Made by a program: the position numbers and the translations under genes. Shown here one piece after another: positions 37,517 through 45,366 of a DNA stretch of 64,000 nt. The notes beneath the pieces were generated by a model that worked only from the letters and a program-made list of their open reading frames with translations, did not search any database and was not told where the DNA came from. Where the stretch lies: the NCBI GenBank assembly GCA_963816925.1, contig CAWFMY010000001.1, positions 62,001 to 126,000 on the forward strand, written 5' to 3'. The stretch's first letter is position 1. Each line of letters starts with the position of its first letter. Source of the DNA: CAIWHR01 sp963816925 (GTDB lineage Bacteria > Pseudomonadota > Gammaproteobacteria > Burkholderiales > Casimicrobiaceae).

Positions 37517-38122
37517 TCAGAATCCGCCGGTCGCGAGCCATTTATCGACCTGGTCGAAGCGGTCGAGTCCCCAGAACGGCTCGCCGTCGACGACGACGAA
37601 GGGCGAGCCGAACACGCCGCGCGCAATCGCCTTGTCCACCTCGCCCTTCAGCGCTTCCTTGATCGCCGGATCGTCGATCGCCGCACGCGCCGCCGCGGCG
37701 TCGATGCCCGTCTTCGCCGCGACCGCCACGGCATTGTCGGGCACGGAGATGTCGATGTCGTCGACGAAAAAGGCGCGGTAATACGCGGCGACGAGTCGCG
37801 GCACCGCCGCCTCGTCACGCGACTTTTGCCAAAGCACGATCCGGGCGGGCGCCTGCGACGGAATCGGAAAGCGCGACGGCATGTCGAATTTCGGCAAGCC
37901 GTGGAAGCGCGCGCTCCGCTCGAAATCCCGCCGCGAATAGTCGCCCTTCAGCGGGACCTCGGTCAGCGGCATGGTGCCGGTCTGCCGGAACACGACGCCG
38001 AGCAGGATCGGGTGCCACAGGACGCCGCGGCCGTGCTTCGCCGCGAGCGCCTCGATCTTCTGCGACGCAAGATAGCCGTACGGCGAGGAAAAATCGAAAT
38101 AGAAATCGATCGGCGCTGCCAT
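37517..38122 (-). CDS. 2-hydroxychromene-2-carboxylate isomerase-like protein (DsbA-fold), second copy
   Basis: A 201-residue DsbA/GST-kappa protein. The start IDFYFDFSSPYGYLASQKI has the SSP motif of HCCA isomerases, and GVFGSPFVVVDGEPFWGLDR is the cis-Pro loop. It differs from the paralogue at 28446 in length and sequence, so it is not a recent duplication. It is in the leucine operon between an acyl-CoA dehydrogenase and a GNAT gene. Likely glutathione-dependent; substrate unknown. Confidence 0.9.
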   Translation of the reverse strand: MAAPIDFYFDFSSPYGYLASQKIEALAAKHGRGVLWHPILLGVVFRQTGTMPLTEVPLKGDYSRRDFERSARFHGLPKFDMPSRFPIPSQAPARIVLWQKSRDEAAVPRLVAAYYRAFFVDDIDISVPDNAVAVAAKTGIDAAAARAAIDDPAIKEALKGEVDKAIARGVFGSPFVVVDGEPFWGLDRFDQVDKWLATGGF

Positions 38123-38143
38123 GGTGCCTTCCTGTTCTCCGGT

Positions 38144-39277
38144 TCAGCCGGCGATGGCGCGGCCGATGACCAGCCGCTGGATTTCGCTGGTGCCTTCGTA
38201 GATCTGGCACACGCGCACGTCGCGGTAGATCCGCTCGACGGGAAAATCGTTGACGTAACCGTAGCCGCCATGGACCTGTATCGCGGCGGAACATACGCGC
38301 TCGGCCATCTCCGAGGCGAAGAGCTTCGCCATCGAGGCCTCCTTGAGGCAGGGCAGTCCCGCGTCGCGCAGCGCCGCGGCATGCCAGACCATCTGCCGCG
38401 CGACTTCGATTTCGGTCGCCATGTCCGCCAGCTTGAAATTCACCGCCTGATGGCCGGTGAGCGGCTTGCCGAAGCTGGTCCGCTCCCGGGCATAGGCGAG
38501 CGCCGACTCGAACGCCGCGCGCGCCATGCCGACGGCCTGCGCCGCGATGCCGATGCGGCCGGCCTCGAGATTCGACAACGCGATGCGGTAGCCTTCGCCT
38601 TCGCGGCCCAGCAGGTTCTCCGCCGGCACCCTGCAGTTGTCGAAGAGGAGTTGCGCGGTGTCCGACGCGCGCTGGCCGAGCTTGTCCTCGACGCGCGCGA
38701 CGACGTAGCCTGCGGTCTTCGTGTCCACGATGAACGCCGAAATGCCCTTCTTGCCGGCGCCCTTGTCGGTCACGGCGAAAACGACCGCGACGTCGGCGTT
38801 CTTGCCGGTGGTGATGAACTGCTTGACGCCGTTGAGGACGTACGTGTCGCCGTGGCGTTCCGCGCGCATCGCGATCGCCCCGGCGTCCGAGCCGACCTGC
38901 GGCTCCGTCAGGCAGAAGCAGCCGAGCATCTCGCCGCGAGCGAGCGGCACCAGCCAGCGCTCCTTCTGCGCGTCGGTGCCGAAGGCTTCGATCGGGCCGC
39001 ACACGACCGAATTCTGGACGCTCACGATGGTCGAGGTCGCCCCGTCTCCCGCGGCGATCTCCTCCAGCGCGAGGGCGAGGCAGACGTAGTCGAGCCCGGC
39101 GCCTCCCCAGCGTTCCGGCGTGACCACGCCCAGCGCGCCGAGCGTCCCCAGCGCGCGCAGTTCGTCGCGCGGGAAGTGTCCCTCGCGATCCCAGCCGGCC
39201 GCCTTCGGCGCGAGCTCGCCCTGCGCGAACGCGCGCATCGCGTCGCGGATCTGCTGCTGCATCTCGGTCAGGATCAT
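38144..39277 (-). CDS. Acyl-CoA dehydrogenase
   Basis: FAD-dependent acyl-CoA dehydrogenase of 377 residues. Signatures are CFCLTEPQVGSDAGAI, FITTGKNADVAVVFAVTDK and the C-terminal QIYEGTSEIQRLVIGRAI with the catalytic Glu of short-chain enzymes. It lacks the internal catalytic Glu seen in the isovaleryl-CoA dehydrogenase at 42914, so the two probably act on different acyl-CoAs. It may take 2-methylbutyryl- or butyryl-CoA from related catabolic routes; this is inference. Confidence 0.92.
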   Translation of the reverse strand: MILTEMQQQIRDAMRAFAQGELAPKAAGWDREGHFPRDELRALGTLGALGVVTPERWGGAGLDYVCLALALEEIAAGDGATSTIVSVQNSVVCGPIEAFGTDAQKERWLVPLARGEMLGCFCLTEPQVGSDAGAIAMRAERHGDTYVLNGVKQFITTGKNADVAVVFAVTDKGAGKKGISAFIVDTKTAGYVVARVEDKLGQRASDTAQLLFDNCRVPAENLLGREGEGYRIALSNLEAGRIGIAAQAVGMARAAFESALAYARERTSFGKPLTGHQAVNFKLADMATEIEVARQMVWHAAALRDAGLPCLKEASMAKLFASEMAERVCSAAIQVHGGYGYVNDFPVERIYRDVRVCQIYEGTSEIQRLVIGRAIAG

Positions 39278-39281
39278 GGCG

Positions 39282-40205
39282 TCACTGCGCCGTCGCAGGG
39301 GAGACAGCGGCGGCGCGATCCGGCTTGTTGATGATGAATACGCCGGCGATCACGAGCACCGCGCCCGCCACCATCGACATCTCGAGCGTTTCGCCCAGCA
39401 GCAGCATCGCGAAGGCGATGGCGAAAATCGGCACCAGGTTCACGAAGACCATCGAGCGCGCCGGGCCGATCGTGCGCACGCCGTCGTAGAACCAGATGAA
39501 GGCGATGGCGGTTCCGAAGATACCCATGTACACCAGGGCCATCCAGGCCTTGAACGTGACCTGCGGCAGCACGAGATCTCCGTTGACGGCGCACACGAGC
39601 GCGAGCATCGCCGTTCCGGTGAGCGCGGCGTAGGTGGTCGCCGCCAACGGCGACATGTCGGTAAGCAGGCGTTTGCCGATGAGCGTATAGGCCGCCCACG
39701 AAAGCACTCCGCCGAAGAGCGCCACCTCGCCGATGCCGGAGTGCCCGTCGAACAACACGAGCGGATTGCCGTGGCCAAGCTCGACGGCGACACCGAGCAA
39801 CGCGATCAGGACGCCCGCCACCCGGCGCAGCGTCAGCGGCTCGCGGAGGAAAAGCGCGCCGCCAAGCAGCGTTGCCGCCGGCACGGTCGCGATGATCAAT
39901 GAGCCGCGCGATGCCGAGACGGTTTCCATGCCGAACATGAAACAGAGGTTGTACGCCATCACGCCCGTCGCGCCGAGCAGGCACACACCGATCCACTGCC
40001 CTCGCGAAAGCCGCGGCAAGCCGCGCTCGATGACAAACGACAGGAGGAGCAACGCCGCGGTCGCGATCAGGTAGCGCCACAGGCCCGCCACCGGCGCCGT
40101 CATCTGCGCCGCCGCGACGCGGCCCGCGATGAACGTGCCACCCCACATCATGGCGACGAGCACGAGCCTCGCGTAGATCGTCGACGGGCGCGGTTCCGAG
40201 GTCAT
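39282..40205 (-). CDS. EamA/DMT-family transporter
   Basis: A 307-residue integral membrane protein with about ten hydrophobic helices arranged as two EamA repeats, for example RLVLVAMMWGGTFIAGR at the start and MVAGAVLVIAGVFIINKP at the end. Family members export amino acids or metabolites. In this operon, export or import of a branched-chain intermediate is possible but not shown. The ATG at 40205 overlaps the end of the LysE-family gene by 4 bp. Confidence 0.9.
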   Translation of the reverse strand: MTSEPRPSTIYARLVLVAMMWGGTFIAGRVAAAQMTAPVAGLWRYLIATAALLLLSFVIERGLPRLSRGQWIGVCLLGATGVMAYNLCFMFGMETVSASRGSLIIATVPAATLLGGALFLREPLTLRRVAGVLIALLGVAVELGHGNPLVLFDGHSGIGEVALFGGVLSWAAYTLIGKRLLTDMSPLAATTYAALTGTAMLALVCAVNGDLVLPQVTFKAWMALVYMGIFGTAIAFIWFYDGVRTIGPARSMVFVNLVPIFAIAFAMLLLGETLEMSMVAGAVLVIAGVFIINKPDRAAAVSPATAQ

Positions 40206-40840
40206 CGGCGTTCGTCCAGAGCGAGCTTCGCGGCGATCGCCACGAACACGCCCGCCAGCACCCAGCGCTGTGCCGCTGCCCACAGCGGGCGCGTGGCGAG
40301 CCAGCGGGCGATAAGGGCCGCCGCCAGCACGAACATCGTGTCGCCGATCAACGCGATCACGATTTGCGTGATGCCGAGCACGAGCGACTGCCCGAGCACG
40401 CTTCCTCGCGCCGGGTCGATGAACTGCGGAAAGAGCGCGAGGTAGAAGAGCGCGACCTTCGGATTGAGGATGCTCGTGAGCAGTCCCATCCGGAAGAGTT
40501 TCGCGGGCGCCGCGGCCGGCAGCGTGCGCGGTGCGAACAGTCCGCCGCCGCGCGAACGGACCGAGTCCCAGGCGAGATACACGAGATAGGCGGCGCCGGC
40601 CCAGCGCAGCGCGTCATAAGCGACCGGCACCGCCAGGAACACGGCGGACAGGCCGAGCGATGCGGCCAGGATGTGCACGAAAAAGCCCGTGGTCGTGCCG
40701 GCCATCGACACGAGCCCCGCCACGCGGCCCTGGCACAGCGTGCGCGACACGAGGTAGAGCAGGTTCGGGCCCGGCGTCAGCACCAACAGCACGCTGGCGA
40801 CGACGAACAGCAGGAAGTTTTCGAGCGAGGGCACGGTCAA
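40202..40840 (-). CDS. LysE-family amino-acid exporter
   Basis: A 212-residue transporter with the family signature LTPGPNLLYLVSRTL close to the N-terminus and six hydrophobic helices. LTSILNPKVALFYLALFPQFI is the second conserved block. Relatives export lysine, arginine, homoserine or threonine. The start is either TTG at 40840 or GTG at 40834; both give the same first helix. It is coupled to the EamA gene downstream and follows the dehydrogenase by less than 4 bp. Confidence 0.92.
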   Translation of the reverse strand: MTVPSLENFLLFVVASVLLVLTPGPNLLYLVSRTLCQGRVAGLVSMAGTTTGFFVHILAASLGLSAVFLAVPVAYDALRWAGAAYLVYLAWDSVRSRGGGLFAPRTLPAAAPAKLFRMGLLTSILNPKVALFYLALFPQFIDPARGSVLGQSLVLGITQIVIALIGDTMFVLAAALIARWLATRPLWAAAQRWVLAGVFVAIAAKLALDERR

Positions 40841-41512
40841 TCACCAGACGATGGAGGCTTCAGCGTGGTCGACGAAGCGGCCGCTGTCGGCCGCGAAGGT
40901 ATGCGCAATCGCGGCACGCATGCCGGCGACGCTCGTCGCGGCATCGAGATCGGCCCCGGGGCCGCCCATGTCGGTCTTGACCCAACCGGGCGAAAGCACG
41001 ACGACGATCACGCCGCGCGGCGCCAATTCGAACGAAGCCGCGCGCGCGACGGCATTGAGTCCGGCCTTGCTCGCCCGGTAGAGCACGCTCCTGCCGTTGT
41101 TGGTGATGCCGATGCTGCCCATCCGGCTCGAGAGCACCGCGATCCGGCCGCCCCGCGCGACGCGGTCGGCGAGCACGGCGATGAGCCGCATCGGGCCGAA
41201 GACATTGGTGCGCATCACCGCATCGAAATCTTCCGGCGAGGTCGGCTCCAGCACGGGCGTGCGCTGTCCGGCGGTGCCGGCGTTGAGGATCGCGACGTCG
41301 AGCGACTGCGTGGGAATACCGGCGGCGAATTGGTCGATCGCGGCCGCATCGGTCACGTCGAGGATCGCCGTTTCGCATCCCAGCGCCTCGAGCGCGGCTG
41401 CCGCGTCGGCGTTCCGGCACGTCGCGAGGACGTCGCAGCCGTCCGCGCGGTACTGGCGCGCGAATTCGAGGCCGATCCCGCGGCCTGCGCCGGTGACGAG
41501 TACACGCGGCAT
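40841..41512 (-). CDS. Short-chain dehydrogenase/reductase
   Basis: A 223-residue SDR. The NAD(P)-binding motif VLVTGAGRGIGLEFARQY is at the N-terminus, NAGTAGQ follows, and the catalytic Tyr and Lys are in LYRASKAGLNA with the Ser in VLSSRMGS. The length and SSRMGS segment fit the C-factor/SniffER-like group. It lies between the thiolase and the LysE gene in the leucine operon. Substrate unknown. Confidence 0.9.
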   Translation of the reverse strand: MPRVLVTGAGRGIGLEFARQYRADGCDVLATCRNADAAAALEALGCETAILDVTDAAAIDQFAAGIPTQSLDVAILNAGTAGQRTPVLEPTSPEDFDAVMRTNVFGPMRLIAVLADRVARGGRIAVLSSRMGSIGITNNGRSVLYRASKAGLNAVARAASFELAPRGVIVVVLSPGWVKTDMGGPGADLDAATSVAGMRAAIAHTFAADSGRFVDHAEASIVW

Positions 41513-41522
41513 CGAGCCCTCC

Positions 41523-42707
41523 TCAGCAGAGCTCGATCGCCATGGCCGTCGCCTCGCCGCCGCCGATGCACAGGGCCGCCACGCCGCGCTTCTTTCCGTG
41601 CTTGCGCAAGGCGCCGATCAGCGTGACGAGAATCCGCGCGCCGGACGCGCCGATCGGATGGCCGAGCGCGGTCGCGCCGCCATGGACGTTGACCTTCTCG
41701 TGCGGGATCGCATGCTCCTTCATCGCCGCCATCGTCACCACGGCAAACGCCTCGTTGATCTCGTAGAGGTCGACGTCTTTCGCTGCCCAGCCGGTCGCCG
41801 CCAGGACCTTGGCGATCGCGCCGACCGGCGCCGTCGTGAAAAGCGCAGGCTCGTGCGCATGCGTCGCGTGCGCCAGGATCACGGCAAGCGGCTTCAATCC
41901 GCGCTTCTCGGCGGTCGAGCGCCGCATCAGCACGAGCGCCGCCGCCCCGTCGGAAATCGAGCTCGAGTTCGCCGCCGTGACCGTGCCGTCCTTGCGGAAC
42001 GCGGGCTTCAGCGTCGGGATCTTGTCGGGCGACGCCTTGGCGGGCTGCTCGTCGCTGGCGATGACGACATCGCCCTTGCGGCCCGGCACGGTGACCGGCG
42101 CGATCTCCCACGCGAACGTGCCGTCGTTGTTCGCGGCGAGCGCGCGGGCGAGCGACGCCAGCGCGAATGCGTCCTGCGCCTCGCGCGAGAACGCATAGGT
42201 TCCCGCGCAATCCTCGGCGAACGTTCCCATCAGGCGGCCCTTGTCGTACGCATCCTCGAGGCCGTCCATGAACATGTGGTCGACGACCGTCTGGTGCCCC
42301 ATGCGGTAGCCGCCGCGCGCCTTCGGCAGCAGATACGGCGCATTGGACATCGATTCCATGCCGCCCGCGACCATGATCTCGTTGGTGCCCGCGGCGATGA
42401 GGTCGTGCGCGAGCATCGCCGCCTTCATCGCCGAGCCGCACATCTTGTTCACCGTCGTCGCGCCGGTCGACAGCGGCAGGCCCGCCTTGATCGACGCCTG
42501 CCGCGCGGGCGCCTGTCCCTGCCCCGCCGGCAGCACGTTGCCCATGATCACTTCCTGCACGTCGGCGGGTTTGATGCCCGCGCGCTCCACCGCCGCCTTG
42601 ATCGCGGCGGCGCCGAGCTCGCTCGCGGCGACCGCGGCGAAATCGCCCATAAAACCGCCCATCGGCGTGCGCGCGGCACCTACGATGACGATCGGATCAT
42701 TCAGCAT
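41523..42707 (-). CDS. atoB: Acetyl-CoA C-acetyltransferase (thiolase)
   Basis: Condenses or cleaves acetoacetyl-CoA. Catalytic residues are all visible: the nucleophilic Cys in NKMCGSAMKA, His in GGATALGHPIGASG and the C-terminal Cys in ALCIGGGEATAM. Length is 394 residues. In this context it probably handles acetoacetate from the HMG-CoA lyase step after activation to acetoacetyl-CoA; it could also supply the PHA pathway, since phaC is only 4 kb away. The ATG at 42707 has a nearby purine-rich site (aggaaaag). Confidence 0.94.
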   Translation of the reverse strand: MLNDPIVIVGAARTPMGGFMGDFAAVAASELGAAAIKAAVERAGIKPADVQEVIMGNVLPAGQGQAPARQASIKAGLPLSTGATTVNKMCGSAMKAAMLAHDLIAAGTNEIMVAGGMESMSNAPYLLPKARGGYRMGHQTVVDHMFMDGLEDAYDKGRLMGTFAEDCAGTYAFSREAQDAFALASLARALAANNDGTFAWEIAPVTVPGRKGDVVIASDEQPAKASPDKIPTLKPAFRKDGTVTAANSSSISDGAAALVLMRRSTAEKRGLKPLAVILAHATHAHEPALFTTAPVGAIAKVLAATGWAAKDVDLYEINEAFAVVTMAAMKEHAIPHEKVNVHGGATALGHPIGASGARILVTLIGALRKHGKKRGVAALCIGGGEATAMAIELC

Positions 42708-42720
42708 TCGCTTTTCCTTT

Positions 42721-42912
42721 TCACTCGACGGGTTTCGCCACGCGCCGCGGTCGCGGCACGAGCTCGCCGCCGCAGTTCGGGCAGATGCCCGCCATCGCAT
42801 CGGCGCAACGCGCGCAGAACGTGCATTCGTAGGTGCAGATGCGGGCGTTGGCGGCCGTGGCCGGCAGCGGCGCCGCGCACTTCTCGCACGCAGGTTTCAG
42901 CTCGAGCGCCAT
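42721..42912 (-). CDS. DUF1272 small zinc-ribbon-like protein
   Basis: A 63-residue protein with cysteines spaced CEKC, CTYECTFCARC and CPNC, the DUF1272 pattern, which suggests one or two zinc sites. No function is known. It starts 1 bp after the isovaleryl-CoA dehydrogenase stop and ends 13 bp before the thiolase ATG. Its place inside a catabolic operon is its only functional hint. Confidence 0.85.
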   Translation of the reverse strand: MALELKPACEKCAAPLPATAANARICTYECTFCARCADAMAGICPNCGGELVPRPRRVAKPVE

Positions 42913-42913
42913 T

Positions 42914-44092
42914 TCACTTTGTCTCGTTGAACAATTCGCGGCCGACGAGCATGCGCCGGATTTCCGACGTTCCGGCGCCGATTTCGTAGAGCTTCGCGTC
43001 GCGCCACAGGCGGCCGGTTGCATAGTCGTTGATGTAGCCGTTGCCGCCCAGCGCCTGGATCGCCTCGCCCGCCATCCACGTCGCCTTCTCCGATGCGTAG
43101 AGGATCGCGCCGGCGGCGTCCTTGCGCGCCGAGCGGCCGGACAGCCCGCCGCGGTCGAGCGCCTGGCCGACGGCGTAGACGTAGGCGCGGCATGCGTTCA
43201 TCGTCGTGTACATGTCGGCGATCTTGCCCTGCATCAACTGGAATTCGCCGATCGGCTGGCCGAACTGCGAACGCTCGTGCACATACGGCATGACGACGTC
43301 CATGCACGCCGCCATGATGCCGAGCGGCCCGCCCGCCAGCACGGCGCGCTCGTAGTCGAGCCCGCTCATCAGCACATTGACACCCTGCCCTTCGGCGCCG
43401 AGGACGTTTTCGGCCGGCACCGCGCAGTCGGCGAACACGAGCTCGCAGGTGTTCGAGCCGCGCATCCCGAGCTTGTCGAGTTTCTGCGCCGTCGAGAATC
43501 CCGCCATGCCCTTCTCGATCAGGAACGCGGTGATGCCGCGCGGGCCCGCCGCGGGATCGGTCTTCGCGTAGACGACGAGCGTGTCGGCATCCGGCCCGTT
43601 GGTGATCCACATCTTGTTGCCGTTGAGCACGTAACGGTCGCCCTTGCGCTCCGCCTTGAGCCGCATCGAGACGACGTCGGAGCCGGATCCCGGCTCGCTC
43701 ATCGCCAGCGCGCCGACGTGCTCGCCCGAGACGAGCTTGGGCAGGTATTTCTTCTTTTGGGCGCCGCTGCCGTTGCGGCGGATCTGGTTCACGCACAGGT
43801 TCGAGTGCGCGCCATAGGACAGGCCCACGGAAGCCGACGCGCGGCTGATCTCCTCCATCGCCACGATGTGCGCGAGGTAGCCCATCGCCGTGCCGCCGTA
43901 GTCCTCGTCGACGGTGATGCCGAGGAGCCCGAGATCGCCCATCTTGCGCCACAGGTCCGGCGGAAACTGGTTGGTGCGATCGATGTCGGCAGCGCGCGGC
44001 GCGATCTCGTCGGCGGCGAACTGCCGCACGCTGTCGCGCAGCATGTCGATCGTCTCGCCGTGATTGAAGTCGAGCGCGGGCAGGGTCGGCAT
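42914..44092 (-). CDS. liuA: Isovaleryl-CoA dehydrogenase
   Basis: FAD enzyme oxidising isovaleryl-CoA to 3-methylcrotonyl-CoA, first committed step of the leucine branch. Signatures: ALAMSEPGSGSDVVSM, WITNGPDADTLVVYAKTD and, importantly, GLDYERAVLAGGPLG, which carries the catalytic Glu in the position special to isovaleryl-CoA dehydrogenases. The C-terminus reads YEIGAGTSEIRR with Gly where other family members have Glu. Length is 392 residues. It is second in the operon after the thioesterase. Confidence 0.96.
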   Translation of the reverse strand: MPTLPALDFNHGETIDMLRDSVRQFAADEIAPRAADIDRTNQFPPDLWRKMGDLGLLGITVDEDYGGTAMGYLAHIVAMEEISRASASVGLSYGAHSNLCVNQIRRNGSGAQKKKYLPKLVSGEHVGALAMSEPGSGSDVVSMRLKAERKGDRYVLNGNKMWITNGPDADTLVVYAKTDPAAGPRGITAFLIEKGMAGFSTAQKLDKLGMRGSNTCELVFADCAVPAENVLGAEGQGVNVLMSGLDYERAVLAGGPLGIMAACMDVVMPYVHERSQFGQPIGEFQLMQGKIADMYTTMNACRAYVYAVGQALDRGGLSGRSARKDAAGAILYASEKATWMAGEAIQALGGNGYINDYATGRLWRDAKLYEIGAGTSEIRRMLVGRELFNETK

Positions 44093-44123
44093 GGAGGTTC
44101 CTTTGAAATTCGCCCCGAGGCGG

Positions 44124-44603
44124 CTACGCGTCGGATTTCCCGTGCATCACCATCAGCGTCTGCTGCATGAGCGCAACCAGCGTGCGCTTGCCGCCTTGAT
44201 CGGCATGCACTTCGCCGCGGGTGATCACCAGCGTGCGCCCGGTCTTGACGACGAAGCCTTCCGCGAGGAGCCGCTCGCCGGTCGCCGGCGCGAGCAGGTT
44301 GAGCTTGTATTCCACCGTAAGGACCGACGCATCTTCCGGGAACAGCGCGAAGCCCGCATAGCCGCCCGCCGAGTCGACGATCGCGGCAACCACGCCGGCG
44401 TGCACATAGCCGTGTTGCTGTGCGACTTCGGGCCGGGGAATCAGCGAGATCGCGCAATAGCCGGGCTCCACGGATTCGAGTGCCGCTCCCAGCGTGCGCA
44501 TCGCCCCCTGGCGCGCGAAGCTCGCGCGCACGCGCGCCGCGTAACCGGGGTCGCGCGGCGTCCAGTGCGCGCGTTGCACGGCGGCGGAAGCGGAAGGGTC
44601 CAC
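44124..44603 (-). CDS. PaaI-type hotdog-fold thioesterase
   Basis: A roughly 159-residue hotdog protein. The signature HGYVHAGVVAAIVDSAGG matches PaaI-family thioesterases that release acyl groups from CoA. The frame is open to a TTG at 44669, but that codon falls inside the -10 element of the operon promoter, so the GTG at 44603 is preferred; neither has a clear Shine-Dalgarno. It is the first gene of the leucine-catabolic operon. Confidence 0.85.
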   Translation of the reverse strand: MDPSASAAVQRAHWTPRDPGYAARVRASFARQGAMRTLGAALESVEPGYCAISLIPRPEVAQQHGYVHAGVVAAIVDSAGGYAGFALFPEDASVLTVEYKLNLLAPATGERLLAEGFVVKTGRTLVITRGEVHADQGGKRTLVALMQQTLMVMHGKSDA

Positions 44604-44668
44604 GTGGCGGGTCCGGGGGCGGAAGACGAAGGGCGCGGAGGCTCGAGGCTGGCTGGCGCGGGTGGACA

Positions 44669-44697
44669 AATCTACGTGACGTTTACGTTAACGTCAA
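44669..44697 (-). promoter_or_regulatory. Leucine-operon promoter with LiuR-type operator in its spacer
   Basis: On the minus strand, TTGACG (44697-44692), a 17-bp spacer and TAGATT (44674-44669) form a good sigma-70 promoter. The spacer and -35 carry the near-palindrome gacgttaacgtaaacgtc, matching the ACGT-(A/T)-AACGT-type motif known for LiuR of proteobacteria. The site lies between the MerR-family regulator gene and the thioesterase gene. A MerR-family protein bound there could repress or distort the promoter. This is inferred from sequence only. Confidence 0.7.
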
Positions 44698-44715
44698 CTT
44701 GGCCGGCGCCGGAGG

Positions 44716-45150
44716 CTACCGGGCGTCCCGCGCCGGCTTCAGGCGGCGGCGGCAGTCGCGCTCCAGGGCGCCGATCTCGATCAGCACCGCGTCGATGTCC
44801 TCGCGCTGCTGCAGGAGCATCGCGCGGCGGTCGGCAAGCATCTGCAGGAACTTGGCGAGTTGCGGCCGCTCGTTGCCGGTCGTGGCGTAGATGTCGAACA
44901 GCTCGCGGATTTCGGAGAGGGCGAGCCCCAGCCGCTTGCCGCGAAGGATGAGCTTGATCCGCGTGCGCTCGCGCTCGCCGTAGACCCGCGTCTGCCCGCG
45001 CCTGACGGGCGACAGCAGCCCCTCGTCCTCGTAGAAGCGAATGGCGCGCGTGGTCAGCGCGAATTCCTGCGCCAGGTCGGATATCGAAAAGGTAGGCCCG
45101 GCTCGATCGGCGTCTTTGCGCGCGGCGGCGGGCGGGTGTGCGGCAGACAT
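44716..45150 (-). CDS. liuR: MerR-family regulator, LiuR-like
   Basis: A 144-residue MerR-family DNA-binding protein. The winged helix start is TFSISDLAQEFALTTRAIRFYEDEGLLSP, quoted in parts: TFSISDLAQEFALTTRAIRF then YEDEGLLSPVRRGQ. The C-terminal coiled coil (LQMLADRRAMLLQQREDIDAV region) dimerises the protein. No Cys-rich metal site is visible. Known LiuR proteins control branched-chain amino acid catabolism and respond to CoA intermediates. It sits directly upstream of and co-directional with the liu operon, whose promoter carries a matching operator. Confidence 0.88.
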   Translation of the reverse strand: MSAAHPPAAARKDADRAGPTFSISDLAQEFALTTRAIRFYEDEGLLSPVRRGQTRVYGERERTRIKLILRGKRLGLALSEIRELFDIYATTGNERPQLAKFLQMLADRRAMLLQQREDIDAVLIEIGALERDCRRRLKPARDAR

Positions 45151-45196
45151 CGGGCGACGATATTGAAGCTGCGCGAACTGCGCGAAACTGCGGAAG

Positions 45197-45220
45197 GCTC
45201 CCGGCGGACCTGCCGGGAGC
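45197..45220. repeat. Perfect 9-bp inverted repeat between liuR and the MBL gene
   Basis: gctcccggc, a six-base loop, then gccgggagc. It lies in the divergent intergenic region, about 50 bp upstream of liuR. No T-tract follows on either strand, so a terminator is unlikely; it could be a regulator site or an mRNA leader structure. Confidence 0.45.
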
Positions 45221-45366
45221 GGATCAAGATACCATATTCGCTTGACATGCTTCGCTCTATCCCGGAGGATGTTGCGCTGCACAAAAACGGTGCGGCGACC
45301 GGTCCTGACGGGCCGGCCGCGGCAACCCTTCTGCCGGCAACACTCCCCGCGAAATCCACAGACGCC

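Noticed and set aside
42721..43023. Longer version of the DUF1272 protein starting at 43023
   Set aside because: It would overlap the end of the isovaleryl-CoA dehydrogenase, and the extra N-terminal residues are nonsense. The ATG at 42912 fits the family length.
45242..45270. TTGACA hexamer at 45242-45247 as a -35 box for the MBL gene
   Set aside because: At 17 bp spacing the -10 would be GAGGAT, a poor match. The start codon is almost 100 bp further on, and the hexamer may be part of an alternative upstream coding region.
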